From positions 682,001-746,000 of the forward strand of contig CM030939.1 of the NCBI GenBank assembly GCA_018136815.1: a stretch of DNA of 64,000 nucleotides, written 5' to 3'. The notes under the pieces were generated by a model. It did no database searches and was not told the origin of the DNA. It worked only from the letters and a program-made list of their open reading frames with translations. Every line of letters begins with the position of its first letter. The stretch's first letter is position 1. This document shows, one piece after another, positions 40,176 to 50,722 of the stretch. The position numbers and the translations under genes were made by a program. Source of the stretch: Isochrysis galbana (taxonomy: Eukaryota > Haptophyta > Isochrysidales > Isochrysidaceae).

Positions 40176-40970
40176 CTATGCCAATGGCAGCGTTGCTAAA
40201 CCATCTTGGAGCGCATGTAGCGATTTGCGCAGGGAAGCTGTGATCTTGCGAGGCAAGAATTGGTACGCTTCAGCAGCGAAGGCAAGACTTTGGGCAGCCG
40301 CAGCGCGTATTCGTGATAGGTTGTGATCAATCAGGCCGTTTGTTGAGCCGCTAGAGACCGGCAATGCATCTCTCGCGGGCATGTACACCCTTACATTCCG
40401 TTTGAACCACCACAACGAAGCTGCCCGATGGAGTTGCTGACTTGCCTCTGTATCAACGACCCAACCCCGTATATTCAGCCTGTCAATCACAGCCTCAATC
40501 GGAAGGTTGTTGATGTGGCCATTTCCAGGTTGGCTCGGGGCTGCCCAGCTGACGATGAGCCGCTTTCGAGCAATGCAGGTGATGTAGTCCAAATATCTTC
40601 CTTCATAAACCTTTGGAATGTGCTCCCCAACTTCAAGAGAAGTCACCACATCTGCGAGTGGGCTGCAGCCTGTCGGCTGCCCTGTCAAGTCATGGTAAAG
40701 CACAACGCCGCCCGTGATGTTCTGGATCTTGGGCGCGCCATCCTCGCCTGTCGCTTTCAGACCACTCATTTGGTAGAACCTGACGTACAACCCCTTCCCT
40801 GCTCCTACGTCATGAATGGAGCCGTTCTTCCCAACAAGCCGAGCTATCTGAGCGGCAAAGCGGGGGTCGATAAAGTACTGGTATCCCTGACCTATTTGCC
40901 ATGCGCCGGTTTCACCGGGCGTCGGGCCACCAGCGAGGAAGCCGATCCAGGCAAAGATGGCAGCAACCAT
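40176..40970 (-). CDS. SAM-dependent methyltransferase with N-terminal hydrophobic anchor
   Basis: A 264-residue product from ATG 40970, chosen because it begins a hydrophobic anchor (VAAIFAWIGFLAGG); the open frame upstream to 41135 reads into a repeat. Class I methyltransferase motifs: SIHDVGAGKGLYV (motif I, residues 51-63), an acidic TGEDG after strand 2, ADVVTSLEVGEHIP (motif II/post-II, 106-119) and KRLIVSWAAPSQPGNGHINN (strand 5 and loop). The SLEVGEH...SWA-PGQ-GHGHxN pattern is that of Methyltransf_23-like proteins common in algae and animals, with unknown substrates. No internal stops. It is probably anchored in the ER or Golgi. A CGTCAGAG module lies 34 bp upstream. Confidence 0.78.
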   Translation of the reverse strand: MVAAIFAWIGFLAGGPTPGETGAWQIGQGYQYFIDPRFAAQIARLVGKNGSIHDVGAGKGLYVRFYQMSGLKATGEDGAPKIQNITGGVVLYHDLTGQPTGCSPLADVVTSLEVGEHIPKVYEGRYLDYITCIARKRLIVSWAAPSQPGNGHINNLPIEAVIDRLNIRGWVVDTEASQQLHRAASLWWFKRNVRVYMPARDALPVSSGSTNGLIDHNLSRIRAAAAQSLAFAAEAYQFLPRKITASLRKSLHALQDGLATLPLA

Positions 40971-41003
40971 GAAGGCTGGCTGGATCGATACGGTGAGTCT
41001 CCG

Positions 41004-41089
41004 CGTCAGAGTTTCCTTCTTGTGGGAGTATAACGTTACTCTAGTGTGCTGAGGGGCCGAGGCCCTTCGACAGTTCGACAGAGCCCCTA
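41004..41089 (+). repeat. CGTCAGAG terminal module, copy 4 (interrupted by Copia)
   Basis: CGTCAGAGTTTCCTTCTTGTG, GAGTATAACGTTACTC and CCCTTCGACAGTTCGACAG end at CCCTA, where the Copia element inserted. The pre-insertion sequence continues at 44281. Confidence 0.7.
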
Positions 41090-41253
41090 TGTTTAGCCCA
41101 ACGCATCTTGGGCTCAGTGACTGTGAGTAGAGCAATGTAGATCAGAGTAACCATTGAAGGCTAGCTAGCGCGACAAGCCAATGACGGTGCAACAATGCCG
41201 ATGACGTCACCCCTCGGGAATAGTAACCCCTACAAAACAACTCAGGTTAAACA
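41090..41253 (-). repeat. Copia 3' LTR (164 bp)
   Basis: On the element's strand it begins TGTTTAACCTGAG and ends GGGCTAAACA, with the TG...CA termini. I found no difference from the 5' LTR. The polypurine tract TGTGGGGGAG lies immediately upstream (41254-41263). Confidence 0.95.
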
Positions 41254-41285
41254 CTCCCCCACAGCGACATCGCTGAACAAGCCGC

Positions 41286-43040
41286 CTAGATTTTCTCATT
41301 AAGGACGGAAGAACGGTGACGGAGGAAGGTTGTTTTGTCGAGACATTTAGTAAAGATATCAGCGGTCATCATCGAGGTAGATATCCAATGTGGAACAGAG
41401 ATGTGATGGAGGAATTGTTCTCGAGCATATAATAACCAACGAACATAGTGACGAGTGCGAGCCGTTACTCCGGGGTTCTTGATCGAGTCACGAGTAGCTG
41501 AATTATCTGTGTAGATCCGAATAGGGAGTTGCTGGGGCTTGTCAAGGAATTCAAACAAATGGAGAGTAAATTGAAGATTCCGAGCTGCCAAAGCGTATAC
41601 AGCAGTTTCAGCTTCAGCAGAGGATTGAGCAACTAGTTTAAGTTTCTTGGCTTGGTATGAAATCGATGCTCCCCCATACTTGATGGTATAGCCGGCGAAG
41701 GGTTTCGGTAGTGAGCCCCAAGACGAGTCTGCATACACTTCTAGGACTCCTTTCAGTCCTTCGTAAGTGAGTCCAAGATGCCTGGTATGATGAAGGTAGC
41801 TGACGATGCTGAGAGCCGCATCATAATTTTGAGGAGATGGGTCCTGCATGAATTGGCATAAAAAGGAGACGTGAAATGAGATGTCCGGTCTAGTGATGGT
41901 TACCCAAAGCAGCGAACCCATGAGTTGAAGGTAGGACTTAGATCGCATACGGGACCTTTCAACGTCCGAGTTAGCCCCAGTTAGTTTGTGAAATTCTTCA
42001 ATTCGAGATTGACAGATGGGAGTGCTGAATGGTTTGGTCGTGCGCTCGCTGAGAAAAGTGGTGGCTATCTCTTCAATATACTTTGTTTGGCGCAGAGTCA
42101 TTTGGCGGGCTGAGCGGTGACGAGTGATTTCAAAGCCAAGGAATCGAGAAGGTTCTCCAATGATGCTTACGTTAAACCTTTTGGAGTATTGAGAGATGAA
42201 TTCGTCGACTAATTCTCGGCGCCCCTTTGGAAATCTGACCAACATGTTGTCAACATACAAGGCTACATAGATGGTGGAACCATCTGCTCCGTATTGACGC
42301 TTAAAGAAATTGGGTTCAACACTGGATTGTTGGAAGCCAATTTTAGTGAGAGTCGCCGTGTTTGTGATCATATATTGGTAGCCGGCTTGCTTCGTGCCCT
42401 CGAGCGGTGCAAGCAATAAACACGCGGCATAGTTCGGGTCTTCAAATCCAGTTGGTTGGACAATGTAGAGTGGGTTTCCATCCATATCAGCCGACGAGAA
42501 TGCCTTCACTGTGTCTATTTCCAAAAGATCGTCATCAGCTTCATTGGCCAGGGCTAGGAAGATCCTAGAGCTCTCATGTCGCAGTGTCCCACAGAACGTT
42601 TCGGTGAAGTCAACACCGGGCACTTGGCTGTAGCCGCAAGCAACCCACCTGGCCTTGAAGCGCTCGACAGATCCGTCTGGGTTGTACTTTACCTTGTATA
42701 CCCACTTTCCCTTCATCGGTTTGCGCCCAGCAGGAATTTCTTCAGCTTTCACAAGTCTCCATGCCTTGTTTGTCTCGTACTTCCCGGTAACATCTTCCTG
42801 CATTGCCTCACGCCATTTCTCTGCATACACAGGGTCATTGACAGCTTCCTTGAATGACCTAGGCTCAGGTATGGGCCCTGTGGGTGTTGCTGCCATGAGT
42901 GCCTGTGCGATCTCAGGAGCAACAACCATGGAGGGAGCAGCAGGCGTGGAGGACTCCCCCACGACCGAGGCGGTCGCACAATCGGATGCAGCGTCGAGAG
43001 GCCCGGGGTGTACGGGGCGGATGGCCGAGGCCGAGATCAT
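41286..43040 (-). pseudogene. Copia reverse transcriptase and RNase H
   Basis: A 584-codon frame with Copia landmarks: EPRSFKEAVNDP, WREAMQED, GRKPMKGKWVYKVKYNPDGS, RFKARWVACGYSQVPGVDF, LLEIDTVKAFSSADMDGN (the equivalent of DVKTAFLNG) and YIVQPTGFEDP. Then come the catalytic-box region ALYVDNMLV, LGFEITR, YLQLMGSLLWVTITRPDISF, and RNase H with YADSSWGS, KKLKLVAQSSAEAETAVYAL and IRIYTDNSATRDSIKNP, ending TADIFTKCLDK. The RT box reads YVDN instead of YVDD, which removes a metal-binding Asp, so this RT should be inactive. The start is arbitrary because the 5' part of pol is deleted. Confidence 0.93.
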
Positions 43041-44181
43041 CTACATCTTGGTGACATTGCTGATAGAGGATCTTATACGCTTTGGCGCCATCGTGAGGAG
43101 CTTGAGACGTTAGCATCTCGCGTATGTTTGAGTTAGAGATGTGTTCCATAAGATACGAGAACAAAATTCTCTTTCTCTTGATGTGGTCATTAAGTTGTTG
43201 CCTCGCGGCTGTTCTGACGGACCCATCAGCGTTGTGAAATTGGAACATTGGTAGGCCTCCGAATATTGCTCGGTCAGTGTTGGGATCTTGTTCAAGGTAG
43301 CCCCCAACATCAAGGCCTAACATGCATGTGGTGAGGTCGGCATCACCAATGTAATCTCGCGAAAATGCATTGCCGAAATCGCGACAGAAGAGTTCAAATG
43401 GTCGGCCGGGAGTGCCATCAAAAGGACGGCAACGGTACTTGCGGGAGTCATAGTCATCCAAGTTGGATTCTCCCATCATGAATGCAAATTCTTGTTGTTG
43501 AAGATGATTCGCCGCGAGGTTCGGTGCTAGATGTGGCGATGGAGCAGGCGGTTTGCGGATCGGTCCCGCTTTGAGATCGGGGTCGAGAAAGTGTGCGAAA
43601 TGTGAGGCATATGAGCTCATCGAATTTGTCCAGGATTCAAAAAGCATTGGCATTGGAAGTTGAAGCAAAAACAGATTTGCTTGAGGGTGAGCGGCGGAGC
43701 AGCGGTGAGATTCGATCCACCACCCTTCGGAGGTGAGTGACTCGCCTGCGAACCAGCGAGCCATGGCCGTTTCGACCTCTACGCCGTCGTAAAAGTGATA
43801 TAGATTCCACTGGGAAAGTTGAAGCTGTTCACCGTCAACCAGAGAATGTTTTTGGGTGGTGATGAGCTTCAGCTGTGGCGAGAATTCGACGCGCCGGCTG
43901 CGCGTGGGTGACGACAGTGCTCGTTGGCCCAATTGAGAAGCGTGGGATCCAACACCTGCTCCCTTGAGCGGGTTCGGGGGTTTGAACAACTCACTTTGCT
44001 TGAAAAGTTGTTCGGTGTCTGTGTTTAGTCCAACCTTGTGTTGGGTGAAGAAATCCGGGGAACGCGCGCTCAGTCGCGCGCAGAGGAGGGACGAACTCCT
44101 CTCGGCGGGGGTACCATGTTTAGCCCAACGCATCTTGGGCTCAGTGACTGTGAGTAGAGCAATGTAGATCAGAGTAACCAT
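42913..44181 (-). CDS. Copia Gag, truncated at an internal deletion
   Basis: A 422-codon frame running from the LTR through the leader. The gag-like part shows WNLYHFYDGVEVETAMARWF, CRPFDGTPGRPFELFCRDFG, DADLTTCMLGLDVGG, RTAARQQLNDHIKRKRILFS and HISNSNIREMLTSQAPHDGA, then KILYQQCHQDVDD. At about 43040 the sequence jumps into the region before the RT, so the zinc knuckle, protease and integrase are lost. The remaining residues (LGLGHPPRTPRASR) read the RT region in another frame. The true start codon is unclear; one ATG lies across the LTR end and another is at MARWFAG. Confidence 0.65.
   Translation of the reverse strand: MVTLIYIALLTVTEPKMRWAKHGTPAERSSSLLCARLSARSPDFFTQHKVGLNTDTEQLFKQSELFKPPNPLKGAGVGSHASQLGQRALSSPTRSRRVEFSPQLKLITTQKHSLVDGEQLQLSQWNLYHFYDGVEVETAMARWFAGESLTSEGWWIESHRCSAAHPQANLFLLQLPMPMLFESWTNSMSSYASHFAHFLDPDLKAGPIRKPPAPSPHLAPNLAANHLQQQEFAFMMGESNLDDYDSRKYRCRPFDGTPGRPFELFCRDFGNAFSRDYIGDADLTTCMLGLDVGGYLEQDPNTDRAIFGGLPMFQFHNADGSVRTAARQQLNDHIKRKRILFSYLMEHISNSNIREMLTSQAPHDGAKAYKILYQQCHQDVDDLGLGHPPRTPRASRRCIRLCDRLGRGGVLHACCSLHGCCS
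44095..44116 (-). other. Copia primer-binding site
   Basis: Directly inside the 5' LTR the element strand reads TGGTACCCCCGCCGAGAGG, complementary to a tRNA 3' end of the form ...GGGGGUACCA. The tRNA could not be named. A near copy lies at 22490-22508. Confidence 0.7.
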
Positions 44182-44280
44182 TGAAGGCTAGCTAGCGCGA
44201 CAAGCCAATGACGGTGCAACAATGCCGATGACGTCACCCCTCGGGAATAGTAACCCCTACAAAACAACTCAGGTTAAACA
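44117..44280 (-). repeat. Copia 5' LTR (164 bp)
   Basis: Same length and, by eye, same sequence as the 3' LTR, which implies a recent insertion or gene conversion. Confidence 0.95.
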
Positions 44281-44435
44281 CCCTACCCCTCGTTACCAAA
44301 TAACAAATAACATATGACATTGGTACTCTTAAGGTGGTTCTGTAGGATTTAGAAAGAGGTGGGAAATCGGCAGGTGGGCGGCGGGGCGCGCGCTCTCCAG
44401 CGAGGAGCTCTCCCTCTCCAAGGGAGGCCGTGGCG

Positions 44436-44930
44436 ATGTATGGGATGCCTGCCCTCGACGACCCGCTGGGCACCATTCCAGTGGAGTTAGGTGGGCTCCC
44501 CAGCGCGGGTTCTGCGGCCCCCGAGCATGCCGCGCCGCCTCTGCACATGGTGCAAGTGCAGCGCGGCGACCTGCCCACATCGTCTGCGCCTCTATGCCTG
44601 TAGTGCGACCCACCCGACGATGACAAGGCAGCCGCTGTCGTGGCAGAGGCAGTGGCAGCTGGGCAGGTGGCAGTGTGCACAGAGCAGTGGCTCCAGGGAG
44701 TGAGGCTGGACGCGGACGGACAGCAGTGGCTGTGTTGGGTGGAGCGGCCATACTCAGGCCCAGGGTTCGAGGACAAAGTGGGCAAGAATTTCAGGTGGTG
44801 CACACGCCTGGGCTGCGTCAGGGCACTCTCTCACACCCAGATTGGCCACAGGTCTAAGCTGCCGCGCTGCGTGGAGCGTAAAGTTGAGGAGTTGCATGGC
44901 GAGTCTGTCGTCAGCTTCTCCGAGCAATAA
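44436..44930 (+). pseudogene. Unknown protein family (starts MYG), copy 2
   Basis: A 165-codon frame from ATG 44436 to TAA 44928 with one internal TAG (about 44601-44603) between SSAPLCL and CDPPDDDKAAA. After the stop the frame is clean: AAGQVAVCTEQWLQGVRLDA, DGQQWLCWVERPYSGPGF, FRWCTRLGCVRALS, HRSKLPRCVERKVEELHGES. It is related to the broken copy at 23938-24535, including about 100 bp upstream. If TAG were read through or removed by splicing it would be intact. An ATG at 44640 could give a 96-residue product. No known family was recognised; conserved Cys and Trp suggest a folded domain. Confidence 0.45.
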
Positions 44931-45597
44931 GGGGGTGTTAGAGGTGTGGATAGGGAATGGGTGCCTCTACTTGTGCATGTGTGTGCTGCAAGTCACATCA
45001 CGGGAAGTAATGATACTCCTAGAAAATTTCCACCGTCTCAGATTTTTCAAATTTTGCGCACATTGGCCCGTTTGGTAGCCGCCTAGCCGACTTCTAAGAG
45101 TACTCCTCTCCACCCCGCTTTAAGTGGGAGAAGGGGCACATCTTGTGGTCAAGTGGAGTTTCTGAGACGGTGGAGCTCCTCAACAAGTCTCATGAAGGGC
45201 GCGAGGGCCAAAAAAATGGGCGCCCGCTTGCCTCGGGGGCCCCCATTTCGCCTGGCCTCTCTTCCATTTACAGAGGCGGTTTTGTGCATATTTGTGTATT
45301 TGGTAAATAGATCTAAAGATAGCAAACTAGGAACAGGTCAACGTTCAAATTGGATCGGCAGGCATGCAACTATACACAGATGCTTCACTCACATCACTTC
45401 CTCAGCCCACTTTACCTGTAGGCACGCAATCGGAAATGCTATAACACTACTAGTATCTAGTATACTTTCATATGAAGGTAGATAGAGCGCTAGAGCTAAC
45501 CCGGCCAGCAGCAAGGGGGAATATTCACACGGGCTCATCAGGCATACAACTGTACACAGATCCCTCAAGTGACTCACATTATTTTTATTTTTAACAA
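44931..45597. other. No gene recognised
   Basis: CAGGCATGCAACTATACACAGAT (45359-45381) and CAGGCATACAACTGTACACAGAT (45539-45561) form a spaced direct repeat. The stretch is AT-richer than average with no coding signal. Confidence 0.4.
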
Positions 45598-45680
45598 ATT
45601 TTTATGGGTCGCGGCGCGGCAAAGGAACGGGACTAGCGCTCACTCAAGACAGGACCCCCTGCCGCGGCAAGCGCAAGCAC
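45598..45680. repeat. Dispersed repeat, inverted copy of 31008-31080
   Basis: ATGGGTCGCGGCGCGGCAAA, CTAGCGCTCACTCAAGACAG and CCTGCCGCGG in the reverse order of the 31-kb copy. Confidence 0.8.
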
Positions 45681-45744
45681 CCTTCCCCCCTTATGCCACC
45701 CAGCTCTTCACTAGCTTTCTACCTGCGCTAGCCAGAGCGCCCCT

Positions 45745-46115
45745 CCATCGCGCGTGCCGCAGGAGAGGGGAGAGAGAGCGCGGAGAAGGGGGTGGGCGGA
45801 GCGAGAGCTCCGCTCACCGAAAAATAGGTAAGTCCCGCACCTGTTTACAGGATAAGTCGGGGCTGAGACCGCCGCCCACTCGGAGACACAGGAGGAAGGG
45901 GGGGAATGATCACCGGGGGGGGGCGCGGGCCACCGGACCATATCTAATCCCTTCACCCCTATCCCCCTAGTAGTGCACGGGGGGAGTCGCCGTATGGCGG
46001 GGGGAGAAGGGCCGGGGAAGTGGGGGTGTAGAAAGTTTCCTACGTGAGTAGAAAGTAGAGGGTCCACGGCCGCGTGTGCGGTGAGACTATTAAAAGGTTT
46101 ATTTATTTATTTATT
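45745..46115 (+). mobile_element. SINE-like retroelement, 5'-truncated, with TTTA-repeat tail
   Basis: Nearly identical to 23003-23367 (CATCGCGCGTGCCGCAGGAG through GTGAGACTATTAAAAGG). It ends in four TTTA units (46098-46115). 5' truncation is typical of target-primed reverse transcription. Confidence 0.85.
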
Positions 46116-46204
46116 CCCAGCCCCCTGCCGCCACGACGTCCCAACGGGGCCGCCCCAAGCCGCCGGAGCCGAAGCGCTCGCAGGCCTCCGCACCGCCCGA
46201 CCAC

Positions 46205-46390
46205 GACGTCGAGATGAACGTACTCGCCGTCCCCGTCTCTAGCGGAAAAAATTATAAGGGCGGAAGAGCTTGTTACGAAACAATTTTTCAAAAGATTCAC
46301 ACCTAGACATGCAAACGGGGACATCCCAGTCATGTACGCCGGAATTAGGTGGGATGACCCGAATCCAACTCTGGAGGCCGATAGCATTCA
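46205..46390 (+). mobile_element. LINE ORF2 fragment
   Basis: Frame EKIIRAEELVTKQFFKRFTP, then NGDIPVMYAGIRWDDPNPTL, matches the long LINE upstream of its RT (EKIIRAEELVTKQFFKRFTP, GDIPAMYAGVRWEDPQPAL). Confidence 0.9.
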
Positions 46391-46489
46391 GAGGCGCCGA
46401 TTCTTCACCTAACTGTCCGGACGGGTGTGGCTGCCCTTTCGTTTAGCTGTTTCGTCTTTGCTCCTCCCTTGCGTGGTTTTGTTTCGCTC

Positions 46490-46560
46490 ATTGCTCTCTC
46501 GCATGGAAGCTCGATTCTAGCAAGGGGGTGTCGCATCCGCGATCGACCTTTTTGTTTTAG
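46490..46560 (+). repeat. Left half of the ATTCGCGAAT-palindrome repeat, copy 3
   Basis: CTCGATTCTAGCAAGGGGG and a palindrome variant with ATCCGCGAT (46528-46547), as at 18132-18173. The sequence to the right differs from both other copies. Confidence 0.65.
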
Positions 46561-46859
46561 AAGTTGTTTGCTTGTTTGCATTTCTATGTTCCCTCCTTGC
46601 AGGCTAGCCACGAGTCACCGTCGCAGGGTCCTACATTCGCCCATTCGCCCTTGTTGCCCTCGCCTCCTTTGTCGCCTCCTTTGTCGCCTGCTTGCCGCAG
46701 AGCGCTGCGACGGCTGCTGGGTGCGTACGAAGACACGCCACACCACTTTCTAACATAAACAAGGGCAACACGTAATAAACACGGGAGCGAAAGCCACGGT
46801 GGCGGTCAAACAGGGCTTTTTAAGTACTAATATTGGGGGGGGGTCGACATTTTTGACCG

Positions 46860-47757
46860 TGAGCGGAAAGCCCCGGCGAAAGCGCCTCGGAGGGTCTCCC
46901 CGCCTTTTCAGAATCCTCGTCCGAAAAGACGGTACCGGAAAATGCGACACGCACATTGGGGACCGGCCTCCTACACTGGACGGCGCACGTAAAGGCCCTC
47001 CAAGCGAAATGGATACTAAACTATCTCAACGCGAGGAGAGCCCTATGGAAACATGCTCTCGATGCATGGTTCTGCCGGACCGGGCTAGGCCGTGGGGCCG
47101 TCCTCTCTACGATCCCCCCGAAGATGCTCACGCGGAGCATCCGAGGGAACCCGGCGCAGCCGGCCTTCTGGAAGGACGCCAGGACGCCCTAACTAACTTC
47201 AGGGCGCTGAGGATAGACCGATCCCTTCTCTCCAGAGAAGGGGCGCTCTCACAGCCGTTATGGCACAACCGTCATGATCCTCCACCGATCACCCGCCCCG
47301 CTTGGGTTAGCCTATGGGAATCACTGAACGCGCACGTCGTGCACAACGTCTTCAAAGACCCCAACTTCACCGAGCCGTACACCCGGGGGGACTGCGAACA
47401 ATACATGGACCATCTCCCCGAAACCTTCTCTCACGCGGGAGCGCGCGTGAACAAACAAGAATTCTTAAACTCGTGGGAGCATATAGTTCGACACGCCTCG
47501 AGGCTCCAAGACAAAGCGCAGGCTAGCCCGGCACCGCAACAGCCCGCTGCAAAGGCGCAACCGGAGCGAACTAGCGACGAAACTCGACCGGAAAACGAGA
47601 CAAGGGAAATCAAAGTGTCTGAAGAGGATAAATACATCACTAAAATGAACAACATATGGATATATACCAACACCAACTACCTGGGAGAAACCACTAGCAC
47701 CACTGACGTAGCTAAGCCGGGAGAAGAGGCACTATTCCACACGCCGGCTGTGTGTTG
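46860..47757 (+). mobile_element. LINE ORF2 C-terminal fragment, frameshifted
   Basis: Frame GTGLLHWTAHVKALQAKWIL then NYLNARRALWKHALDAWFCR and AVLSTIPPKMLTRSIRGNPA (46956-47190). After a shift near 47185, LTNFRALRIDRSLLSREGAL, HDPPPITRPAWVSLWESLNA and FLNSWEHIVRHASRL run to TGA at 47756. It is collinear with 36560-35990 of the long LINE (MAEHTRALQAIWIVRYLN, FRRINFLRGEITREGTQGSP, KSWEKISEWTRSRL). Confidence 0.88.
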
Positions 47758-48492
47758 AATGGCGTCGAAAATGTGCATATTTCTCATTAGATTCTGCCTA
47801 ATATACCCATTTCCAGTAGCATATCCTAAGATCTCGCGATAAAACCTCAATCTTGACTTAGTGAATTTTCACCCTTAGAAGTTAAAAGCCCTCTGTTTGA
47901 CCGCCCTAGCTATTTTTATACTTATACTTACTGGGGGTGTTCGGTGTTCAGCGTGCAGCGCGTGGCGCGCGCGCAAAGGGGAGGGCAGCGCAAACAAACA
48001 AAGAGCACGAGTTGGCAGGTGCATGTGAAGAGGCCAAGAGGCCAAGGTGGTGGGGGGTGGGCAGCTAGCAGGAGAGAGCAGGGGGGAGGGAGCGGGCGGG
48101 CGCGCCTCTGCGCTTGTTCGCGGGGGCTCGTTCCCGCTCCGGAGTTTTGTTTTCAGTTTTGTTTTTGAACTGGCAGCCTAGGCACTAACATCAGTATATC
48201 AGCTCTTGGGGAGCTAATACCAATGCATCAGTACTAATATTAGTACTTACAGCCCAACTAGGATGTTTGGACCCATCCCACGGGGGCCCAGTGATTGATA
48301 GCAATATCGTGTAGACCAAGGGGAACATCATTGAGCTAGCGCGCTCACACAACGACGACGATGACAACGGTACGTTCCCCTCCCTTCACTCGGAGTAGAT
48401 CTGACACGTATACTACAAAAACATCGCTCAGAGGTCAGAGTCAAACACTCCCGCTGTGTTTCCCAGCTCGGAAGAAAACTAGGCACTACATA
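47758..48492. other. No gene recognised
   Basis: 47884-47915 repeats a short motif of 31093-31125 (GTTTGACCGCCCTAG). 48195-48250 contains alternating ATCAGTA/TACTGATATTAG-type dyads. No ORF of interest. Confidence 0.4.
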
Positions 48493-50722
48493 TGGCACAA
48501 GAAGAAAACTCTGACGCGGGGGGAGGAGAGGGCGGCGGGCTGCCGTCGCGTGCGGGCGGGCCGCGTCCGGCGGCGGGACCGAGATGGATGGCGAGCCGCG
48601 CGCAGGGCTGTGGTGGTGCCGCGCGCGTGGCTGCGGGAATGACGGCGTTCGACGCACGGGCGGGGCGTACGAAGAGGGGAGATGGAAGGGGGAGAGAGAT
48701 ATGGGGAGAAATTTGAGCCTGGTAAGGTCGAGGGGAGCAGTAGCGGCTGGGATGAGGTGGACAAAGGGACAAGTGGATGGGGCATCGCAGTATGGACATC
48801 GATGGGGAGGCTGGACAGGGATGTGGGGCGGGTCAGGCGTGACAGTGACGTGGGGCGAGGGGAGAAGAAAGGTTGCCCGGAGAAGAAGAGAGGCACAGCG
48901 GCAGCTGCTGGCAGGCGAGCGGCGGTCACACTCCGCACGCTCGGGAGGTGGTGGTATGGGGGATGGAAGCTTGGGGAGGGGCGGTGGAGAGGATGTGGGC
49001 GGCTGCGGAGACTGTGGCGGTGGCGGTTGCTCGGGTGGCGGTGTCATGGGCGCTGGCAGGGCCTACAGAGATGGCAAGGATGGAGGCGGTGACGGAGGCA
49101 GTCACGAGGGTGGCAGAGGCAAGGGGGATAGCGGTAGACGGCAATGGTGGTCAGGGAGGGGGCGGCGAGGCGAGTTGACGGCGGTAGCAGTGAGAGTGGT
49201 GGTGGAACGGGCGGAAGCGACAAGAGCGGCGGGGGATGGGGCGGCGAGAGTGGTGGCGGCAGCGCAAGCGGCGATGGAGGCGGCGACGGGGCCCATAGTG
49301 GCAAGGACCCAGGCGGCTGGATTGTGGCGACGAAGCTTGTGGGGCTAATGGCGACGGCAGTGATGGCAGCGGCAGTGATGGCAGTGGCGATATCGGCGTC
49401 GGCAACAGTGACGGCGTCGTCGCTGGCGATGGCATCGGTGTCGGTGCGGACGGCGGCGATGAGGGCGGTGGAAGTGTAGGGGACAGCAGCGAGGCCGTTG
49501 CAGACGAGGGAGGTGGAGGTGAGGGCTGGCGGAGGCGGCGGGGGAGGAGTTGAGGGCGGGGGTTGCGGTAACGGTTACGGCGGTGATGGCGGCGGCTGTG
49601 ATGGCGGCAGCTGCCAGGGCGGTGGCGGCGAGGACGGCGTCGGTGGCGGCGGCAGGGATGGTGATGGCGGTGACGGCAGAGGCGGTGATGAGGACGATAA
49701 CTGCAACGAGGCGGCGGCATGCGCGGCGTAGCTGAGGATGGCGGAAGTGAAGGCAGAGGCCAGCGGCCAGGCTAGGAGCGGGGATGGGTACGGTAGCCAG
49801 GGTGGAGGTGCCGACGTGGGCGCGGCGATGAGAACGGCAATGAGGGCGGTGGTGTAGGCGAAGGTGGCAGAGGCGGCGGCGGAGATGGTGGCTGCGAGGG
49901 CGGCATCGGCGGGGGTGGCGCCAACGACAGTGATAGTGCGGGCGGTTGCAGTGAGGGGTTTCGAGATGAGGGGTGTGGAGGCGAGGGCGAGTGCGGCGGC
50001 GGTGAGGGAGGCGGTGGTGAAGGCGTGGGTGGTGAGGACGGCGTCGGCGACGGTGGCGTTGACGAGCGATGGCAGCGAGGGCGGGGGAGACGAGAGAGGC
50101 AGAGGTGATGGCGGCGGAGATGGTGGTGGCGAGGGCGGCATCGGCGGCGGTGGATCGCGGTAGCAGCGACAGCGGCAGTAGTGAGGGCGGTGTCGGCGAC
50201 AGTGACGTCCAGCGGCGGCAGTGCGGTTAGGGGCAGTGGCTGCAGTGCGGAATTCGGCGAGAGCGGCGGGGGCAAAGTTGGTGGCAGACTTGGTGGCGAG
50301 GGCGATATTGGCGACGATGGTATCGAGGGCGCGTGCGTCGAGTGCGTTGACAGTTAGAACAAGGGCGGCGAGGCGGAGGTGGCCAAGGCGGCGTCAGTGC
50401 CGGCGGCAATAGGGAAGATGGCGTCGGTGACGGCTGTGTGGATGGCGGCGACGAGGGCGGTGCGGGGGAAGCGGAGGCGAGGGTGGTCGACAAGGAGGAG
50501 GCGGAGGTGAGAGCGGCGGAGGCGAGGGCGGAGCTGAGGGCGGGGGCGGCGATGGAGGCGGGGACAACGGCAGTGGTGATGAGGGCCGCGGCGGTGAAGA
50601 CGGCGGCAATGAGGGGGCGAGGTGGCACTGAGGGTAGTGGCGTGACCGGAGCTGCTGTCGCGGGCGCTGGCGACGGTGATAGCTTAGGTGTTGGCCCTAC
50701 AGCCAAAATGGATCCTAAACTA
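48493..50722 (-). repeat. Family A GCC-rich repeat, copy 2 (inverted)
   Basis: Reverse complement of the 58092-60280 copy over its whole length. It begins (minus sense) with the LINE-like snippet GATAGTTTAGGATCCATTTT, passes the STPLISKPLTATARTITVVG frame (about 49940-49980) and ends with CGTCAGAGTTTTCTTCTTGTG at 48493-48516. With the plus copy it forms a roughly 2.2-kb inverted repeat about 7.4 kb apart. Confidence 0.7.

Larger units (their letters stand above)
41085..44285 (-). mobile_element. Copia LTR retrotransposon with 5-bp TSD, internally deleted
   Basis: The element is 41090-44280 (3191 bp) flanked by the TSD CCCTA (41085-41089 and 44281-44285). It has two 164-bp LTRs, gag and an RT/RNase H region, but no protease or integrase. 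Complete Copia elements are usually 4.5-5.5 kb, so about 1.5-2 kb is missing at about 43040. Such a copy could only have moved with proteins supplied by another element, or it was deleted after insertion. Confidence 0.95.
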
